DNA of 64,000 nucleotides from JACCXM01 sp046328335 (GCA_046328335.1 JAXLWU010000004.1:1-64000), one strand, 5' to 3'. Counted from the first letter of the stretch, positions 15,846 through 24,956 are shown. Notes: generated by a model from the sequence alone, not told the origin. Made by a program: numbers and translations.

Positions 15846-15996
15846 CCGCCTGTCCCTTCACGCCTGAATTGCTATCGCCCAGACCGCTGCGGCCGATGGT
15901 ACCCCGCGTGACGGAATCGGATGCTATTCTCGCCCGGCGAACGCATGGCCCAGCGAGGGTGCGCCAGCGGTGCCGACGGAGAATCAAGGGAGCAAC

Positions 15997-17460
15997 GTGA
16001 GCGATCAGCAGGGAACGGTCAAGGCGTGGGGCGGGCGCTTCGCCGAGCCGCCTGATCGACGTCTGGAAGCCTTCAACGCCTCGGTCGCCTTCGATGTCCG
16101 GATGATTCGCGAGGACATTCGCGGTTCGATCGCTCATGCCCGCATGCTCGGCAAGCAGGCGATCATTTCCCCCGCCGAAGCCGCCACACTTGAGCGTGGT
16201 CTCTGGCAGGTGCTGGCGGAAGTCGCCGCCGGGTCGTTTGCCCTCACCGTCGCCGACGAAGATGTCCATACCGGAGTCGAACGGCGGCTGCGCGAGATTG
16301 TCGGCGCGGTGGCCGGCAAACTCCACACCGGCCGCTCCCGGAACGATCAGGTTGCCAACGATCTCCGTCTCTGGACCAAAGGCGCCCTCCTCGATCTGAT
16401 GACCGGCGTTCTCGACCTGATCGAAGCGCTGAGCGCGGTCGCCGCGGACCATCCCGACTTGCCCATTCCGGGCTACACCCACCTCCAGCGTGCCCAGCCG
16501 GTGCTGCTGGCACACCATATGCTCGCGTACGTCGCCATGCTGGAGCGCGACCTCGACCGCCTGGAAGATGCCTATCGCCGCACCGACGTCCTGGCGCTCG
16601 GCGCTGGCGCGCTGGCCGGCGTCACCTATCCCATCGACCGCCAGGCCACGCGCGATGATCTTGGCTTCGCGGCGATCAGCGCCAACAGCCTCGACGCGGT
16701 CGCCGATCGCGATTTTGTCCTCGACACACTCTACGCCTGCGCCATGATCGCCATGCACCTCTCCCGGCTGTCGGAGGAGATCGTGCTTTGGACCTCGGCG
16801 GAATTCCGCTTCCTGGAACTTGCCGATGCCTTTGCCACCGGCAGTTCGATCATGCCGCAGAAGAAGAATCCCGACGTCGCCGAACTGGCGCGAGGCAAGA
16901 CCGGCCGTGTCTACGGGAATCTGGTGGCGCTCCTCACCGTCGCCAAGGGATTGCCCCTGACCTACAACAAGGATTTTCAGGAGGACAAGGAAGCCCTGTT
17001 CGATTCTGTCGATACGGTCGTCACGGTCCTCGATGTGCTCCCCCCGATGATCCGCACCGCGCGCTGGCGGGCCGACCGTATGGGTGAAGCCGCTATCGCC
17101 GATTTCTCACTCGCCACCGATGCCGCCGATCTGCTTGCCCGGCGCGGCATCCCCTTCCGCGAGGCGCACGAAGCCACTGGCAGACTGGTTCGCGCCTGCG
17201 TCACCGCGGGCAAGACCTTTGCCGATCTCAGCGACGAGGAGTGGACCTCCGCCCATCCGCTCTTCGCCACGGAACGGCCGCCGCTCACCGCCATGGCGAG
17301 CATCGCCGCGCGGGATGTCCCCGGCGGCACCGCGCCGGGACGCATTGCGGCCCAACTCACCGCCGCGCAGAATGCTCTCGCCCGCGCCCGCGCCCGCGTG
17401 GCAGAACGTCTCGCGGCGCGGGCGACGCTGCTGGCTCAACCGGAAGGCACGTCCGGGTGA
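15997..17460 (+). CDS. argH: Argininosuccinate lyase
   Basis: 487 residues from the GTG at 15997 with AAGGGAGC upstream; a GTG 27 bases earlier has no such site. It catalyses cleavage of argininosuccinate to arginine and fumarate, the last step of arginine synthesis. The start KAWGGRFAEP, the DEDVHTGVERRL and HTGRSRNDQVANDLRLW blocks, the catalytic His in GYTHLQRAQPVLLAHH and the superfamily signature GSSIMPQKKNPD (about 270-281) are all intact. No ArgA domain is fused at the C-terminus, but a GNAT-family gene starts inside the stop codon (GTGA), so the two are translationally coupled. Confidence 0.96.
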   Translation: MSDQQGTVKAWGGRFAEPPDRRLEAFNASVAFDVRMIREDIRGSIAHARMLGKQAIISPAEAATLERGLWQVLAEVAAGSFALTVADEDVHTGVERRLREIVGAVAGKLHTGRSRNDQVANDLRLWTKGALLDLMTGVLDLIEALSAVAADHPDLPIPGYTHLQRAQPVLLAHHMLAYVAMLERDLDRLEDAYRRTDVLALGAGALAGVTYPIDRQATRDDLGFAAISANSLDAVADRDFVLDTLYACAMIAMHLSRLSEEIVLWTSAEFRFLELADAFATGSSIMPQKKNPDVAELARGKTGRVYGNLVALLTVAKGLPLTYNKDFQEDKEALFDSVDTVVTVLDVLPPMIRTARWRADRMGEAAIADFSLATDAADLLARRGIPFREAHEATGRLVRACVTAGKTFADLSDEEWTSAHPLFATERPPLTAMASIAARDVPGGTAPGRIAAQLTAAQNALARARARVAERLAARATLLAQPEGTSG

Positions 17461-17969
17461 CCTTCTCCGCATTTCGCGATTGGCCGGATACCTCGCTGGC
17501 GCCACCCGGGCCCCAGGAGTTCGACGCCTTTCGCGCCACGACGCCGGAACAGGTCGCCGCCGCACTCGAAATTCGCCGTCGCGTCTTCGCCCAGGAGCAG
17601 GCGGCGCCCGATCTGCGCGTTGCCGACCCCGATGATGCGCGCAGCGTCATCGCGCTCGCCACGCCGCGCGGTGAGAACGGCCACGCGCCGGTCGCGACCG
17701 GCCGCATCACGCTGTCGTCCTTCGCCCATGGTCCGGGGCTGGTTGCCTGGGTGGCGACCATGCCGGAGCTCCGCGGCCAGGGCGCGGGGCGCGCCATCAT
17801 GACGTACCTGATCGAGGTCGCCCGTGATGCACACGTCAGCGAGATTGTCCTCGCCGCGCAATTGCCAGCGGAGCGCTTCTACCGGATGTTCGGCTTCATT
17901 CCGGCAGGACCCATCTACGACGTGCGCGGCATCGCGCACCGCCGCATGGTCCTCCGCCGCCCCTTCTGA
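17457..17969 (+). CDS. GNAT-family N-acetyltransferase coupled to argH
   Basis: 170 residues from a GTG at 17457 overlapping the argH TGA by four bases. The GNAT fold is seen in FDAFRATTPEQVAAALEIRRRVFAQEQ, TGRITL, the acetyl-CoA loop VATMPELRGQGAGRAIMTYLIEVA (Arg-x-x-Gly-x-Gly) and ERFYRMFGFIPAGP. The closest general type is the ElaA/YjcF group. The argH link raises the possibility that it supplies N-acetylglutamate, since some bacteria carry a GNAT domain fused to ArgH, but no residue visible here proves glutamate specificity. A general small-molecule acetyltransferase is the alternative. Confidence 0.8.
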   Translation: MTFSAFRDWPDTSLAPPGPQEFDAFRATTPEQVAAALEIRRRVFAQEQAAPDLRVADPDDARSVIALATPRGENGHAPVATGRITLSSFAHGPGLVAWVATMPELRGQGAGRAIMTYLIEVARDAHVSEIVLAAQLPAERFYRMFGFIPAGPIYDVRGIAHRRMVLRRPF

Positions 17970-18178
17970 GCACCAACCGACTCCATGTTATCGCTCAGTC
18001 GCCGCTCCGGCAGCAAGACCCCTTCCGTCACCTCGAGTACCTGGAATGGGTGACCCTAACGCTTTACGGCCGCCGCCAACGCCAGCGTGTCATGCTGACG
18101 CAGGAAGCATCTCGGCGCTTCTTGTCAATCGGGTTCTAGCTGACCCGTTGCACAATCCCAATGACCGTCTACGGCGAA

Positions 18179-18224
18179 AGCCCCTCTCCCGCCAAGCGGA
18201 AGAGGGGTTGGGGTGAGGGCCGGC
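18179..18224. repeat. Family B intergenic hairpin repeat
   Basis: AGCCCCTCTCCC-gccaagc-GGAAGAGGGG followed by TTGGGGTGAGGGCCGG. It lies between the convergent GNAT and upp genes (gap 17970-18312). The rest of that gap shows no gene or RNA that I can recognise. Confidence 0.8.
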
Positions 18225-18312
18225 ACGACGCGACCGCCCGACCTTTCGCTTTCCGTCATCTCCATGGAGTCGTCGGAAAAAGCGGCCAAGAGGTGGCGTT
18301 GCGGTCCGTCCT

Positions 18313-18996
18313 CTACACGGTAGGCTCGTCCCAGGCTGACGGCTCCGTCCCGAACATGCGATCCCCGGCATCACCCAGACCGGGCCGGATGTACGCGTTC
18401 CCGTCCAGTTCCCGGTCGAGCCGGGCCACATGGACGCGCACGTCGGGATGCTCCCGTTGCAATCGCCGCACCCCCTCTGGTGCGGCGATTAATCCGACAA
18501 AGGTGATCTTCGGCGCCCCCCAGTGTTTGAGCGTCGAAATCGCCGCTGCGGCTGAGCCGCCGGTGGCGAGCATCGGATCGAGCACGATGATCAGGTCGTT
18601 CGGGCATGTTTCCGGCAACCGGTTGTAGTAGCTCTCCGGCTTGTGCGTCTCCTCGTCGCGCCGAAAGCCGAGGTGCCAGACCTCCGAACCGGGAAGAATG
18701 TTCAGTGCCGCGTCGGTCATGCCCAGTCCCGCGCGCAGGATCGGCACCAGCCCGATCCGGTTGGTGACTTCGATTCCTTCCGCGTCTTCCAGCGGCGTCG
18801 GATAGCGGATGACCCGGACATCCAGGTCCGCGGTCGCCTCGTAGACCATCAGCGCGGTCAACTCCTTGACCAACTCCCGGAACTGCTTCGAATCGGTGCG
18901 CCGGTCCGCGAGCAAGCGGATCTTGTGTTGCACCAGCGGATGCCTGCTTTCGTGCAGATTTGGAAACTCAGTCGCCCGCGCCGCGTCCTGGCTCAT
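18313..18996 (-). CDS. upp: Uracil phosphoribosyltransferase
   Basis: 227 residues from ATG 18996 preceded by a purine-rich GGGGAGGGAGAGGG. It converts uracil and PRPP to UMP in pyrimidine salvage. ESRHPLVQHKIRLLADRRTDS is the classic UPRT N-terminus, PILRAGLGMTDA is the uracil/PRPP loop, VLDPMLATGGSA is the PRPP-binding motif, and GLIAAPEGVRRLQREHPDV and GLGDAGDRMFGT (uracil recognition) close the protein. All key residues are present. It stands alone, convergent with the argH operon. Confidence 0.96.
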   Translation of the reverse strand: MSQDAARATEFPNLHESRHPLVQHKIRLLADRRTDSKQFRELVKELTALMVYEATADLDVRVIRYPTPLEDAEGIEVTNRIGLVPILRAGLGMTDAALNILPGSEVWHLGFRRDEETHKPESYYNRLPETCPNDLIIVLDPMLATGGSAAAAISTLKHWGAPKITFVGLIAAPEGVRRLQREHPDVRVHVARLDRELDGNAYIRPGLGDAGDRMFGTEPSAWDEPTV

Positions 18997-19129
18997 CCCT
19001 CTCCCTCCCCGACTCACCGCGCACATCATCTCGGCAAGCGGCCACGGCGGCAAGTCTCCCCTCGACATCGCTCCTCAGTCTGTGCGGAAATACGCACGGA
19101 ACCACCATGATTGACGAGAGGAGACCATC

Positions 19130-19513
19130 ATGCCCGCCGTGAAGCGATTGCAGCACACCAGCGTTCCCATGCCACCCGGCGGCAACGACCGCGCCCGTCA
19201 CTTCTACGGGAGCGCGCTCGGTATGCGCGAGATTCCCAAACCGAGCACGCTCGCCAACAATCTCGTCTGGTTCTCCGCCAGCGACGCTGGGGACGAGGTG
19301 CATGTCTTTCAGGAGGAGAACATGGGACCGAATTCCGCGGCCCAGCATCTCTGCCTCGAAGTCGACGATCTCGCCGCCTTCGCGGACCGTCTGCGCGAGC
19401 ACGGCTACGCCCCGGAGACTCCGGAAACCATCATCAACCGCCCGCGTCTCTTCGTCCGCGATCCTTTCGGCAACCTGGTCGAACTGGTCGAAATCCGCGG
19501 CCAGTACGTCTAG
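19130..19513 (+). CDS. VOC-superfamily (glyoxalase-fold) protein
   Basis: 127 residues with AGAGGAGACC upstream of the ATG. A single VOC domain made of two beta-alpha-beta-beta-beta units: LQHTSVPMPPGGNDRARHFYGSALGMREIP and HLCLEVDDLAAFADRLREHGY, then RLFVRDPFGNLVELVE. Metal ligands are expected at His9 and the late Glu (LVELVE), which are present, and at the His of AQHLCLEV. The substrate is unknown; small VOC proteins of this type are often resistance or isomerase/dioxygenase-like. It faces the upp gene divergently. Confidence 0.8.
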   Translation: MPAVKRLQHTSVPMPPGGNDRARHFYGSALGMREIPKPSTLANNLVWFSASDAGDEVHVFQEENMGPNSAAQHLCLEVDDLAAFADRLREHGYAPETPETIINRPRLFVRDPFGNLVELVEIRGQYV

Positions 19514-19585
19514 CGTCCCGCCGATTCGTCAATTGGTTTCATGGCGCAGCAGGGATAGCAGGCTTCACGGCAACGAGCCGCCCTC

Positions 19586-19671
19586 GTGTCGTCCCGACGA
19601 AGGAGGGACCTCGGCGTCGAGGTGAACCGCGACCAACGACGAGATTCCTCGCGTTCCGCTCGGAACGACAC
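19586..19671. repeat. Family A palindromic repeat (86 bp)
   Basis: It starts GTGTCGTCCCGACGAAGGAG and ends CGCTCGGAACGACAC, with GAGATTCCTCGCG in the right half mirroring AGGGACCTCGGCG in the left. It lies between the convergent VOC and methyltransferase genes. Confidence 0.85.
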
Positions 19672-19702
19672 AGAACCAACATGCAATTGCCGTCAGGCGC
19701 GG

Positions 19703-20452
19703 TCATGTTGTCGCTTTTCGCAGCCGGTGCACCGTGACGACGACGCCCTTCCGGTTGTCCTCGGGATCGGGCCAGGGGCCGTGAAACAGTTGGCGTTCAT
19801 CGCGCCAACCTCGAACGGACAGCGTCTCCGCGAAGAGCGTCGCCGGCACCCGGCCCGGCTGAGCGAGCCACAGTTCGCCGCCCGGCGCCACCAGCCGATC
19901 GACCAGTTCCAGCAGCGGCTCCAGATCGCGCATCTCATAAAGCACATCAGCCGCGAGAACGCACGGGTAACCCCCGAGTTGATCAGCGAGCAGGTCCGCG
20001 GCAGGATCGCGCCAGTTGACCTGCCGCGATCGGGGCATCCGTGCCACGGCGCACAAGGCATTCAACGCGCAGAAAGCGAGGGCTTCCTGGGCATAATCGG
20101 TGACCAGGAGATCGGCGCCGCTCTCCAGCGCCGCAACCGCCGTGATGCCGAGACCACAGCCTAGTTCCAGCACCGGCAGCCCAGCGAGGCATCCAGGTCG
20201 TGCGTGGATGGCCGCCGCGAGGGCGATGCCGCTTGGCCAGATTTCCGCCCAATACGGGAGATTCTGTTCGGGATCGTTCGCCGCCAGATCGAGGAGTCTA
20301 TCGAAGTCCGCCGGCCGGCAAACCTCCAGGGCCCGCTCGGTTCCCGGTAACTCCACCCGATCGCGACGCAAGGGACCGACCGGCGCCAGCGAATCCAGCA
20401 GCCGCTGGCGCTGTTGCGCGATCTCGCCCTCTCGCTGCCCGCTGATTTCCAT
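19703..20452 (-). CDS. Class I SAM-dependent methyltransferase (family 16/lysine-methyltransferase-like)
   Basis: 249 residues from ATG 20452; a TTG at 20464 is an alternative start. YWAEIWPSGIALAAAI precedes the SAM-binding LELGCGLGITAVAALESGAD (motif I), then LVTDYAQEALAF (motif II), and VLAADVLYEMRDLEPLL, where the Asp-x-Leu-Tyr post-motif is typical of the METTL21/ETFB-lysine methyltransferase group. A protein lysine or small-molecule target is possible; nothing in the sequence fixes it. The gene follows the CYCXC gene by about 60 bases on the same strand, so the two may be co-transcribed. Confidence 0.8.
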   Translation of the reverse strand: MEISGQREGEIAQQRQRLLDSLAPVGPLRRDRVELPGTERALEVCRPADFDRLLDLAANDPEQNLPYWAEIWPSGIALAAAIHARPGCLAGLPVLELGCGLGITAVAALESGADLLVTDYAQEALAFCALNALCAVARMPRSRQVNWRDPAADLLADQLGGYPCVLAADVLYEMRDLEPLLELVDRLVAPGGELWLAQPGRVPATLFAETLSVRGWRDERQLFHGPWPDPEDNRKGVVVTVHRLRKATT

Positions 20453-20514
20453 CAGCGGCGACAACTCACGACGTGCATTGCGGGGAGATGACCGGAGATC
20501 GCACCAGATTCGGA

Positions 20515-21039
20515 TCAGAGATCCGCGGGAGGCAGGGGCGTGTTCGTCGCCGGTCCGACCTTGCCGTAGGTCTCATCGACCCAGGCCCGGATCTCGCGCA
20601 GTGTCTTTCCTTCGGGGTACTGCTTCATCACGGCACGCGCGACGTCGAGGCAAACCCCTCAGCCAAAACTCATCGAGTCGAGGAGGACCGAACCGTCAGC
20701 GCGCACCTCCTGCACGTAGCAACTGAAATTCGAGGTGTGGCCGTAATCGACACAGCCGCAGAAGCAGGGCATCCACTTCAGGAGATGCTCGTTCGCCACC
20801 GCGAAGCGGTAGGTATCCTGTACGCTCTTGGGCGCCTTGGCGAAGAGTTCAGGCCAGCGGTCCTCGGCGGGCCACGCGATCAGCGCATCAGAATCCGACT
20901 GACCGGACTGCTGCCCACCGGTCGAGCAGCCGACCAGCGCCACCCCGGCCAGGCCAAGTGTTCCCTGCAACACGAGTCTCCGGTTCAGCCTACGGGAAAA
21001 GTGCAGACGGCGCGCCCGCACCGGGGAAAGATCGCTCAT
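20515..21039 (-). CDS. CYCXC-family lipoprotein with in-frame TGA (candidate selenoprotein)
   Basis: From ATG 21039 a lipoprotein signal (RRLVLQGTLGLAGVALVGC, lipobox Cys38) leads to LLKWMPCFCGCVDYGHTSN (Cys92, Cys94, Cys96), the PCYCGC-type motif of a secreted family. At residue 127 (20661-20659) the frame meets TGA in SMSFG-TGA-GVCLDVARA and then continues 47 codons with family-like sequence (AVMKQYPEGKTLREIRAWVDETYG) to a TGA at 20515. Reading the first TGA as selenocysteine gives a U-x-x-C redox motif exactly where relatives carry Cys-x-x-Cys, for 174 residues in all. Terminating at the first TGA would remove the conserved C-terminus. No Sec-insertion genes are in this window, and I cannot confirm a SECIS hairpin by eye. 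Confidence 0.75.
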
Positions 21040-21130
21040 GGCTCAAGCGTACCTCGGGAGCCACAAGCACGGCGATGGATCACGACACGGCTATTCGCCG
21101 CACTTCTGTCGATCGCCATCCGTGCAAGAG

Positions 21131-21203
21131 GTGTCGTCTCGACGCAGGAGGGACCTCGGCGGGGTCGCTGGCCGCGATAAACATCCCGATGATTGCTCGA
21201 CAC
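21131..21203. repeat. Family A repeat, diverged right half
   Basis: GTGTCGTCTCGACGCAGGAG and AGGGACCTCGGCG match the left half of the family; the right end is degenerate (CTCGACAC). It lies between the CYCXC gene and the last permease gene of the sugar importer. Confidence 0.6.
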
Positions 21204-21215
21204 TGGCCTGGACGG

Positions 21216-22235
21216 TCAGCGCCCCGGTTGCAGACGCCGCGCCAGGCGGCTCTGGAAGACCACCACGATCAGCAGGAACGCACCACGAATCAGGTTCTCC
21301 CAGAAGGCGTTCAACGTGATCGTCCCTTGCCCACGCTCGAAATTGAGGGTGACAAAGATCAGCCCCAGCAGCAGCACCCCGATGAGCGTATTGCCCACCG
21401 AGCCGACCCCGCCCGTGAGCAGCGTGCCGCCGACGACCACCGCCGCGATCGCTGACAACTCCCAACCGATCGCTCCCGTCGGCGAACCGGAGAACGAGAG
21501 AGCGGCCAGGAACGCTCCCGCCAGACCCGCCAGCGCGCCACTCATCGCGTAAACCGCGATCAGCGTCCGCTCCACCGGAATACCTGCCAGGCGAGCCGCT
21601 TCCTCGTTGCCGCCAATGGCCAGCACGTGGCGGCCGAACCGGGTCCGGTTCAACAGGACCATGCCCACCACGTACAGCACCGCGGTGATCACCACCGGCA
21701 GCGGCGCCGGTCCCAGATGGATCATGCCCAACTGAGGAAATCCCTGGGCGAAATCGACCATGACCGGCGCGTTGTCGGACAGCGTCAACGCCGCGCCGCG
21801 CGCTGCGAGGAGCATCGCCAGGGTGACGACAAACGGCTGCAGGGCAAAGCGCGCGATCAACACGCCGTTGATCAGTCCCGCCAGCAGCCCGATCGCCACC
21901 GCGCCGGCCAGCGCTGGTCCCAACCCAAAGACGCTCAACCGCGCCGCCGCCACCGCCGCCAGCACCGCAACCGAACCGACAGACAGATCGATGCCGCCGG
22001 AGATGATCACGAAAGTCATCCCCAATGCGATCAACGCGTAGTAGGTATTGTTGTTCAGAAAGGCGTCGAAGATGTTGTACAGGCTGTAGTAACTCGGCCC
22101 GTAGCGCACGACGCCAAAGACGATCAGCACCAGCAGCGCGACCAGCGCCCCCTGGCGTTGAATCGTGCTGATCGCTCGCGCTCGGGTGCTGACCGCGGGG
22201 TCGAGGGAAACGGGCTGGGCAATCGCGTCTGCCAT
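21216..22235 (-). CDS. yjfF: Sugar ABC transporter permease (YjfF-like)
   Basis: 339 residues, a RbsC/YtfT/YjfF-type inner-membrane permease with about nine hydrophobic segments. The signature is GMTFVIISGGIDLSVGSVAVLAAV (near 95-118), with INGVLIARFALQPFVVTLAMLLAARG and AIAAVVVGGTLLTGGVGSVGNTLIGVL further on. It is the fourth gene of a minus-strand set: binding protein, double ATPase, two permeases. That two-permease composition and the binding-protein type match the E. coli ytfQRT-yjfF galactofuranose importer. It starts 9 bases after the preceding permease gene. Confidence 0.82.
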   Translation of the reverse strand: MADAIAQPVSLDPAVSTRARAISTIQRQGALVALLVLIVFGVVRYGPSYYSLYNIFDAFLNNNTYYALIALGMTFVIISGGIDLSVGSVAVLAAVAAARLSVFGLGPALAGAVAIGLLAGLINGVLIARFALQPFVVTLAMLLAARGAALTLSDNAPVMVDFAQGFPQLGMIHLGPAPLPVVITAVLYVVGMVLLNRTRFGRHVLAIGGNEEAARLAGIPVERTLIAVYAMSGALAGLAGAFLAALSFSGSPTGAIGWELSAIAAVVVGGTLLTGGVGSVGNTLIGVLLLGLIFVTLNFERGQGTITLNAFWENLIRGAFLLIVVVFQSRLARRLQPGR

Positions 22236-22244
22236 GAACTCCCC

Positions 22245-23273
22245 TCAGGAGGTGCGCTGGCGTTGCGCCAGTACGGCCGCCACAATTGCCGCGGCAATCA
22301 CCATCCGCGTGATGCCATCCGGAATGTTGTGTGCAATCAGGGTAAACCGCAGGAGTTGAATGATCAGCGCGCCGATCAAGGTGCCGAAAATGGTGGCCCG
22401 GCCCCCGGTGAGTGGCGTGCCGCCAACTGCCACCGCGGCGATCGCATCCAGTTCCATGTATTCGCCCACCCGGTGCGGATCGGACGATTTGTTGATCGCG
22501 ACCACGATCAGCCCGGCCAGGCCGGCCAGGAATCCGCTGATGCAGTAGACGGCCAGCTTGACCTGGTTGACTGGTACCCCCGCGAGACGTGCCGCCGCCT
22601 GGTTGCCACCGGTCGCCAGCACGTATCGGCCAAACGTTGTCGCCCGCAACACCCAGGCCGCAACCAGAACCACCACCGCCATGATGATGATCTGGAAACG
22701 CACCCCGGCGATCTGACCCAATCCGATGAACTCGAATTCGGCGACCATCGGCGAACCGAGATTGCGAAACTCGCGCAATTCGCCGTTGACGATGACCTGC
22801 GCGATACCCCGTCCCGCCAGGTAGAGCACCAGGGTCGCGATGATCGGCTGCAACCCCACCTTCGTCACCAGCGTGCCGTTGAACAAACCGCACAGCGTCG
22901 TCGCGACCAGCGGCAACACGATGGCCAGCGCCAGGCCGACCACTGGCGTCCCGAACTGGTTGGCCTCCAGCAGGAAAAGCGGCGCCATCACGCCGGCAAT
23001 CGCCATCAACGATCCGACTGAGAGGTCGATGCCGCCCGTCGCGATCACGAAGGTCATGCCGACGGCGACGATGACGATCGTCGCCACCTGGGTCAGATTC
23101 GCGTTGAAGGTACCGACGGACACGAAATTCGGCGTGAAGACGATGTTGAACGCCACCAGGAGCGCCAGCGCCGCCAACGATCCGTAGACGCGCAGGAAGT
23201 CAGACCAGCGAGTGTCGGTCCCCCGCAAGGCGCCAAGGCCGCTGGTGGCTGCCTGCCCCGCCGTCTCGCTCAT
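22245..23273 (-). CDS. ytfT: Sugar ABC transporter permease (YtfT-like)
   Basis: 342 residues, paralogous to the next permease. VGMTFVIATGGIDLSVGSLMAIAGVMAP is the family signature, followed by LFNGTLVTKVGLQPIIATLVLYLAGRGIAQVI and LDAIAAVAVGGTPLTGGRATIFGTLIGALI. It probably pairs with the YjfF-like subunit to form the membrane pore. The ATG overlaps the ATPase stop (ATGA), so expression is coupled. The assignment to YtfT versus YjfF rests on gene order. Confidence 0.82.
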   Translation of the reverse strand: MSETAGQAATSGLGALRGTDTRWSDFLRVYGSLAALALLVAFNIVFTPNFVSVGTFNANLTQVATIVIVAVGMTFVIATGGIDLSVGSLMAIAGVMAPLFLLEANQFGTPVVGLALAIVLPLVATTLCGLFNGTLVTKVGLQPIIATLVLYLAGRGIAQVIVNGELREFRNLGSPMVAEFEFIGLGQIAGVRFQIIIMAVVVLVAAWVLRATTFGRYVLATGGNQAAARLAGVPVNQVKLAVYCISGFLAGLAGLIVVAINKSSDPHRVGEYMELDAIAAVAVGGTPLTGGRATIFGTLIGALIIQLLRFTLIAHNIPDGITRMVIAAAIVAAVLAQRQRTS

Positions 23274-24889
23274 GGCCCGGCTCCGACTCCGCCGCCCGAT
23301 TTCTGACGGTCGCCCGGTTCAGCGTCTCCGCCTCGACTCCTCGACTGCTCGCCTCCTCGACTCTCGGACTCGTCTTCCCCATGCGCCATGGCGCGCATCA
23401 CCGTGTCCTGATCGATCTCGGCATGGTCGAACTCCGCCACCGTGCGCCCCTCGCGGAGCACGACAACACGATCCGCCCCCTCGGTAATTTCTTCCAGTTC
23501 AGACGAGATCATCAGGACGCCAATCCCACCGTCGGCCAGATCGTCGATCAACCGTTGAATCTCCGCCTTGGCGCCGACATCGATGCCACGGGTCGGTTCG
23601 TCGAGGATCAGCAGCGACGGGTTGAGACAGAGCCACCGCGCCAGCAAGACCTTCTGCTGGTTTCCTCCCGAGAGTTCTCGCACCTTCTGTTCCGGGCCGG
23701 CGGTCTTGATCTGGAGACGCTCGATGAAACGGTCGACGATCCTCCGCTGTTCGCCGGTATCGACGACCCCATTGCGGGAGAGCACCGGCAGCGCGGCCAG
23801 CGTGAGATTCTCCCGCACCGACATGTACGGGATGATGCCGTCCGCCTTGCGATCTTCCGCGCATAAGCCGAACCCGGCCCGGATGGCATCGCGCGGCGAG
23901 CGCCAGCGCGTCGGCTTGCCGCGCACGCTTAGCTCGCCATCGACCGGATCGGCGCCGAACATCGCCCGCGCCACCTCGGTTCGCCCAGAGCCCAGCAATC
24001 CCGCCAGGCCGACGATCTCCCCGGCATGCACATCCACGTCCGCGCCCGCGAGGAGACCGCCCTGGAGATTGTGCGCGTTCACGATCGGGTCGCCCGCCGG
24101 GCGCGCGCTTCGCTCGCGAAATCCGGTGGCGCCGGAGCGGCGTACCTCGCCGATTTCCTTGCCAAGCATGCGCGCCACGAGTTCGACCTTGCTCACCCCG
24201 CTGATCGGGCGCACGTCGATCGTCTTGCCGTCCCGCATGATCGTCACGCGGTCACAGACTTCGTACAACTCATCGAGGCGATGACTGATGTAAATGACCG
24301 CAATGCCACTGGCCTTCAGCCCGCGGATGACATCGAACAGCACCTCGACTTCGCGCTCGTCCAGCGATGAAGTCGGCTCGTCCATGATCACGATCCGCGC
24401 CTCGGTCGAGATCGCGCGGGCGATCGCCACCATCTGCTGGTGCGCAATGTTGAGCGTGCTCAACGGCCGCTGCACATCGAGGTGAATGCCGAGCCGGGCC
24501 AGGATGTCGGACGCGTTCCGGTTCATCCTGGTTCGATCGAGGAATCCCCATTTGCGCGGCTCGCGACCCATGGAGACATTTTCCGCGACGCTGCGGTACG
24601 GGACGAGATTGATTTCCTGGTAAATCGTGCTGACGCCCGCCTGCTGCGCCTCCAGCGGGCTATGGAAATCAGCGGGCGCGCCCGCGAGCAGAATCGTTCC
24701 CGCATCGCGCCGGTACGCGCCGTTCAGGATTTTCATCAAGGTGCTCTTGCCGGCGCCATTCTGGCCGATGACCGCGTGCACCTCCCCCGGTGCCACTCGC
24801 AACGACGCATTTTCAAGCGCGACGACACCAGGAAAGGTCTTGTCGATCCCCTCCATGACCAGGATCGGTTCACTGCTCGATTCCGGCAT
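23270..24889 (-). CDS. ytfR: Sugar ABC transporter ATPase, tandem-domain (YtfR/RbsA type)
   Basis: 539 residues from ATG 24889 (a TTG six bases upstream is an alternative). There are two ABC domains. The first has Walker A VIGQNGAGKSTLMKIL, a signature read as LSTLNIAHQQMVAIARA and Walker B IVIMDEPTSSLDEREVEVL. The second has GLAGLLGSGRTEVARAMFG in place of a normal P-loop, LSGGNQQKVLLARWL and LILDEPTRGIDVGAKAE. This asymmetry is usual for RbsA/MglA-type ATPases. The extreme C-terminus is a Ser/Glu/Arg-rich tail of about 30 residues (EDESESRGGEQSRSRGG) not needed for the fold. It energises the YtfQ-like uptake system. Confidence 0.9.
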   Translation of the reverse strand: MPESSSEPILVMEGIDKTFPGVVALENASLRVAPGEVHAVIGQNGAGKSTLMKILNGAYRRDAGTILLAGAPADFHSPLEAQQAGVSTIYQEINLVPYRSVAENVSMGREPRKWGFLDRTRMNRNASDILARLGIHLDVQRPLSTLNIAHQQMVAIARAISTEARIVIMDEPTSSLDEREVEVLFDVIRGLKASGIAVIYISHRLDELYEVCDRVTIMRDGKTIDVRPISGVSKVELVARMLGKEIGEVRRSGATGFRERSARPAGDPIVNAHNLQGGLLAGADVDVHAGEIVGLAGLLGSGRTEVARAMFGADPVDGELSVRGKPTRWRSPRDAIRAGFGLCAEDRKADGIIPYMSVRENLTLAALPVLSRNGVVDTGEQRRIVDRFIERLQIKTAGPEQKVRELSGGNQQKVLLARWLCLNPSLLILDEPTRGIDVGAKAEIQRLIDDLADGGIGVLMISSELEEITEGADRVVVLREGRTVAEFDHAEIDQDTVMRAMAHGEDESESRGGEQSRSRGGDAEPGDRQKSGGGVGAGP

Positions 24890-24956
24890 CTCCAAATCGA
24901 CAATGCCTCTTGGCGTGGCGCGCGTATAGAGACTCTTCGCCGTGTCTGCGGGGCGT

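Noticed and set aside
21627..23021. A 464-codon frame antisense to the two sugar permeases
   Set aside because: It is rich in Gln, Arg and His and without motifs, a typical shadow of hydrophobic permease codons.
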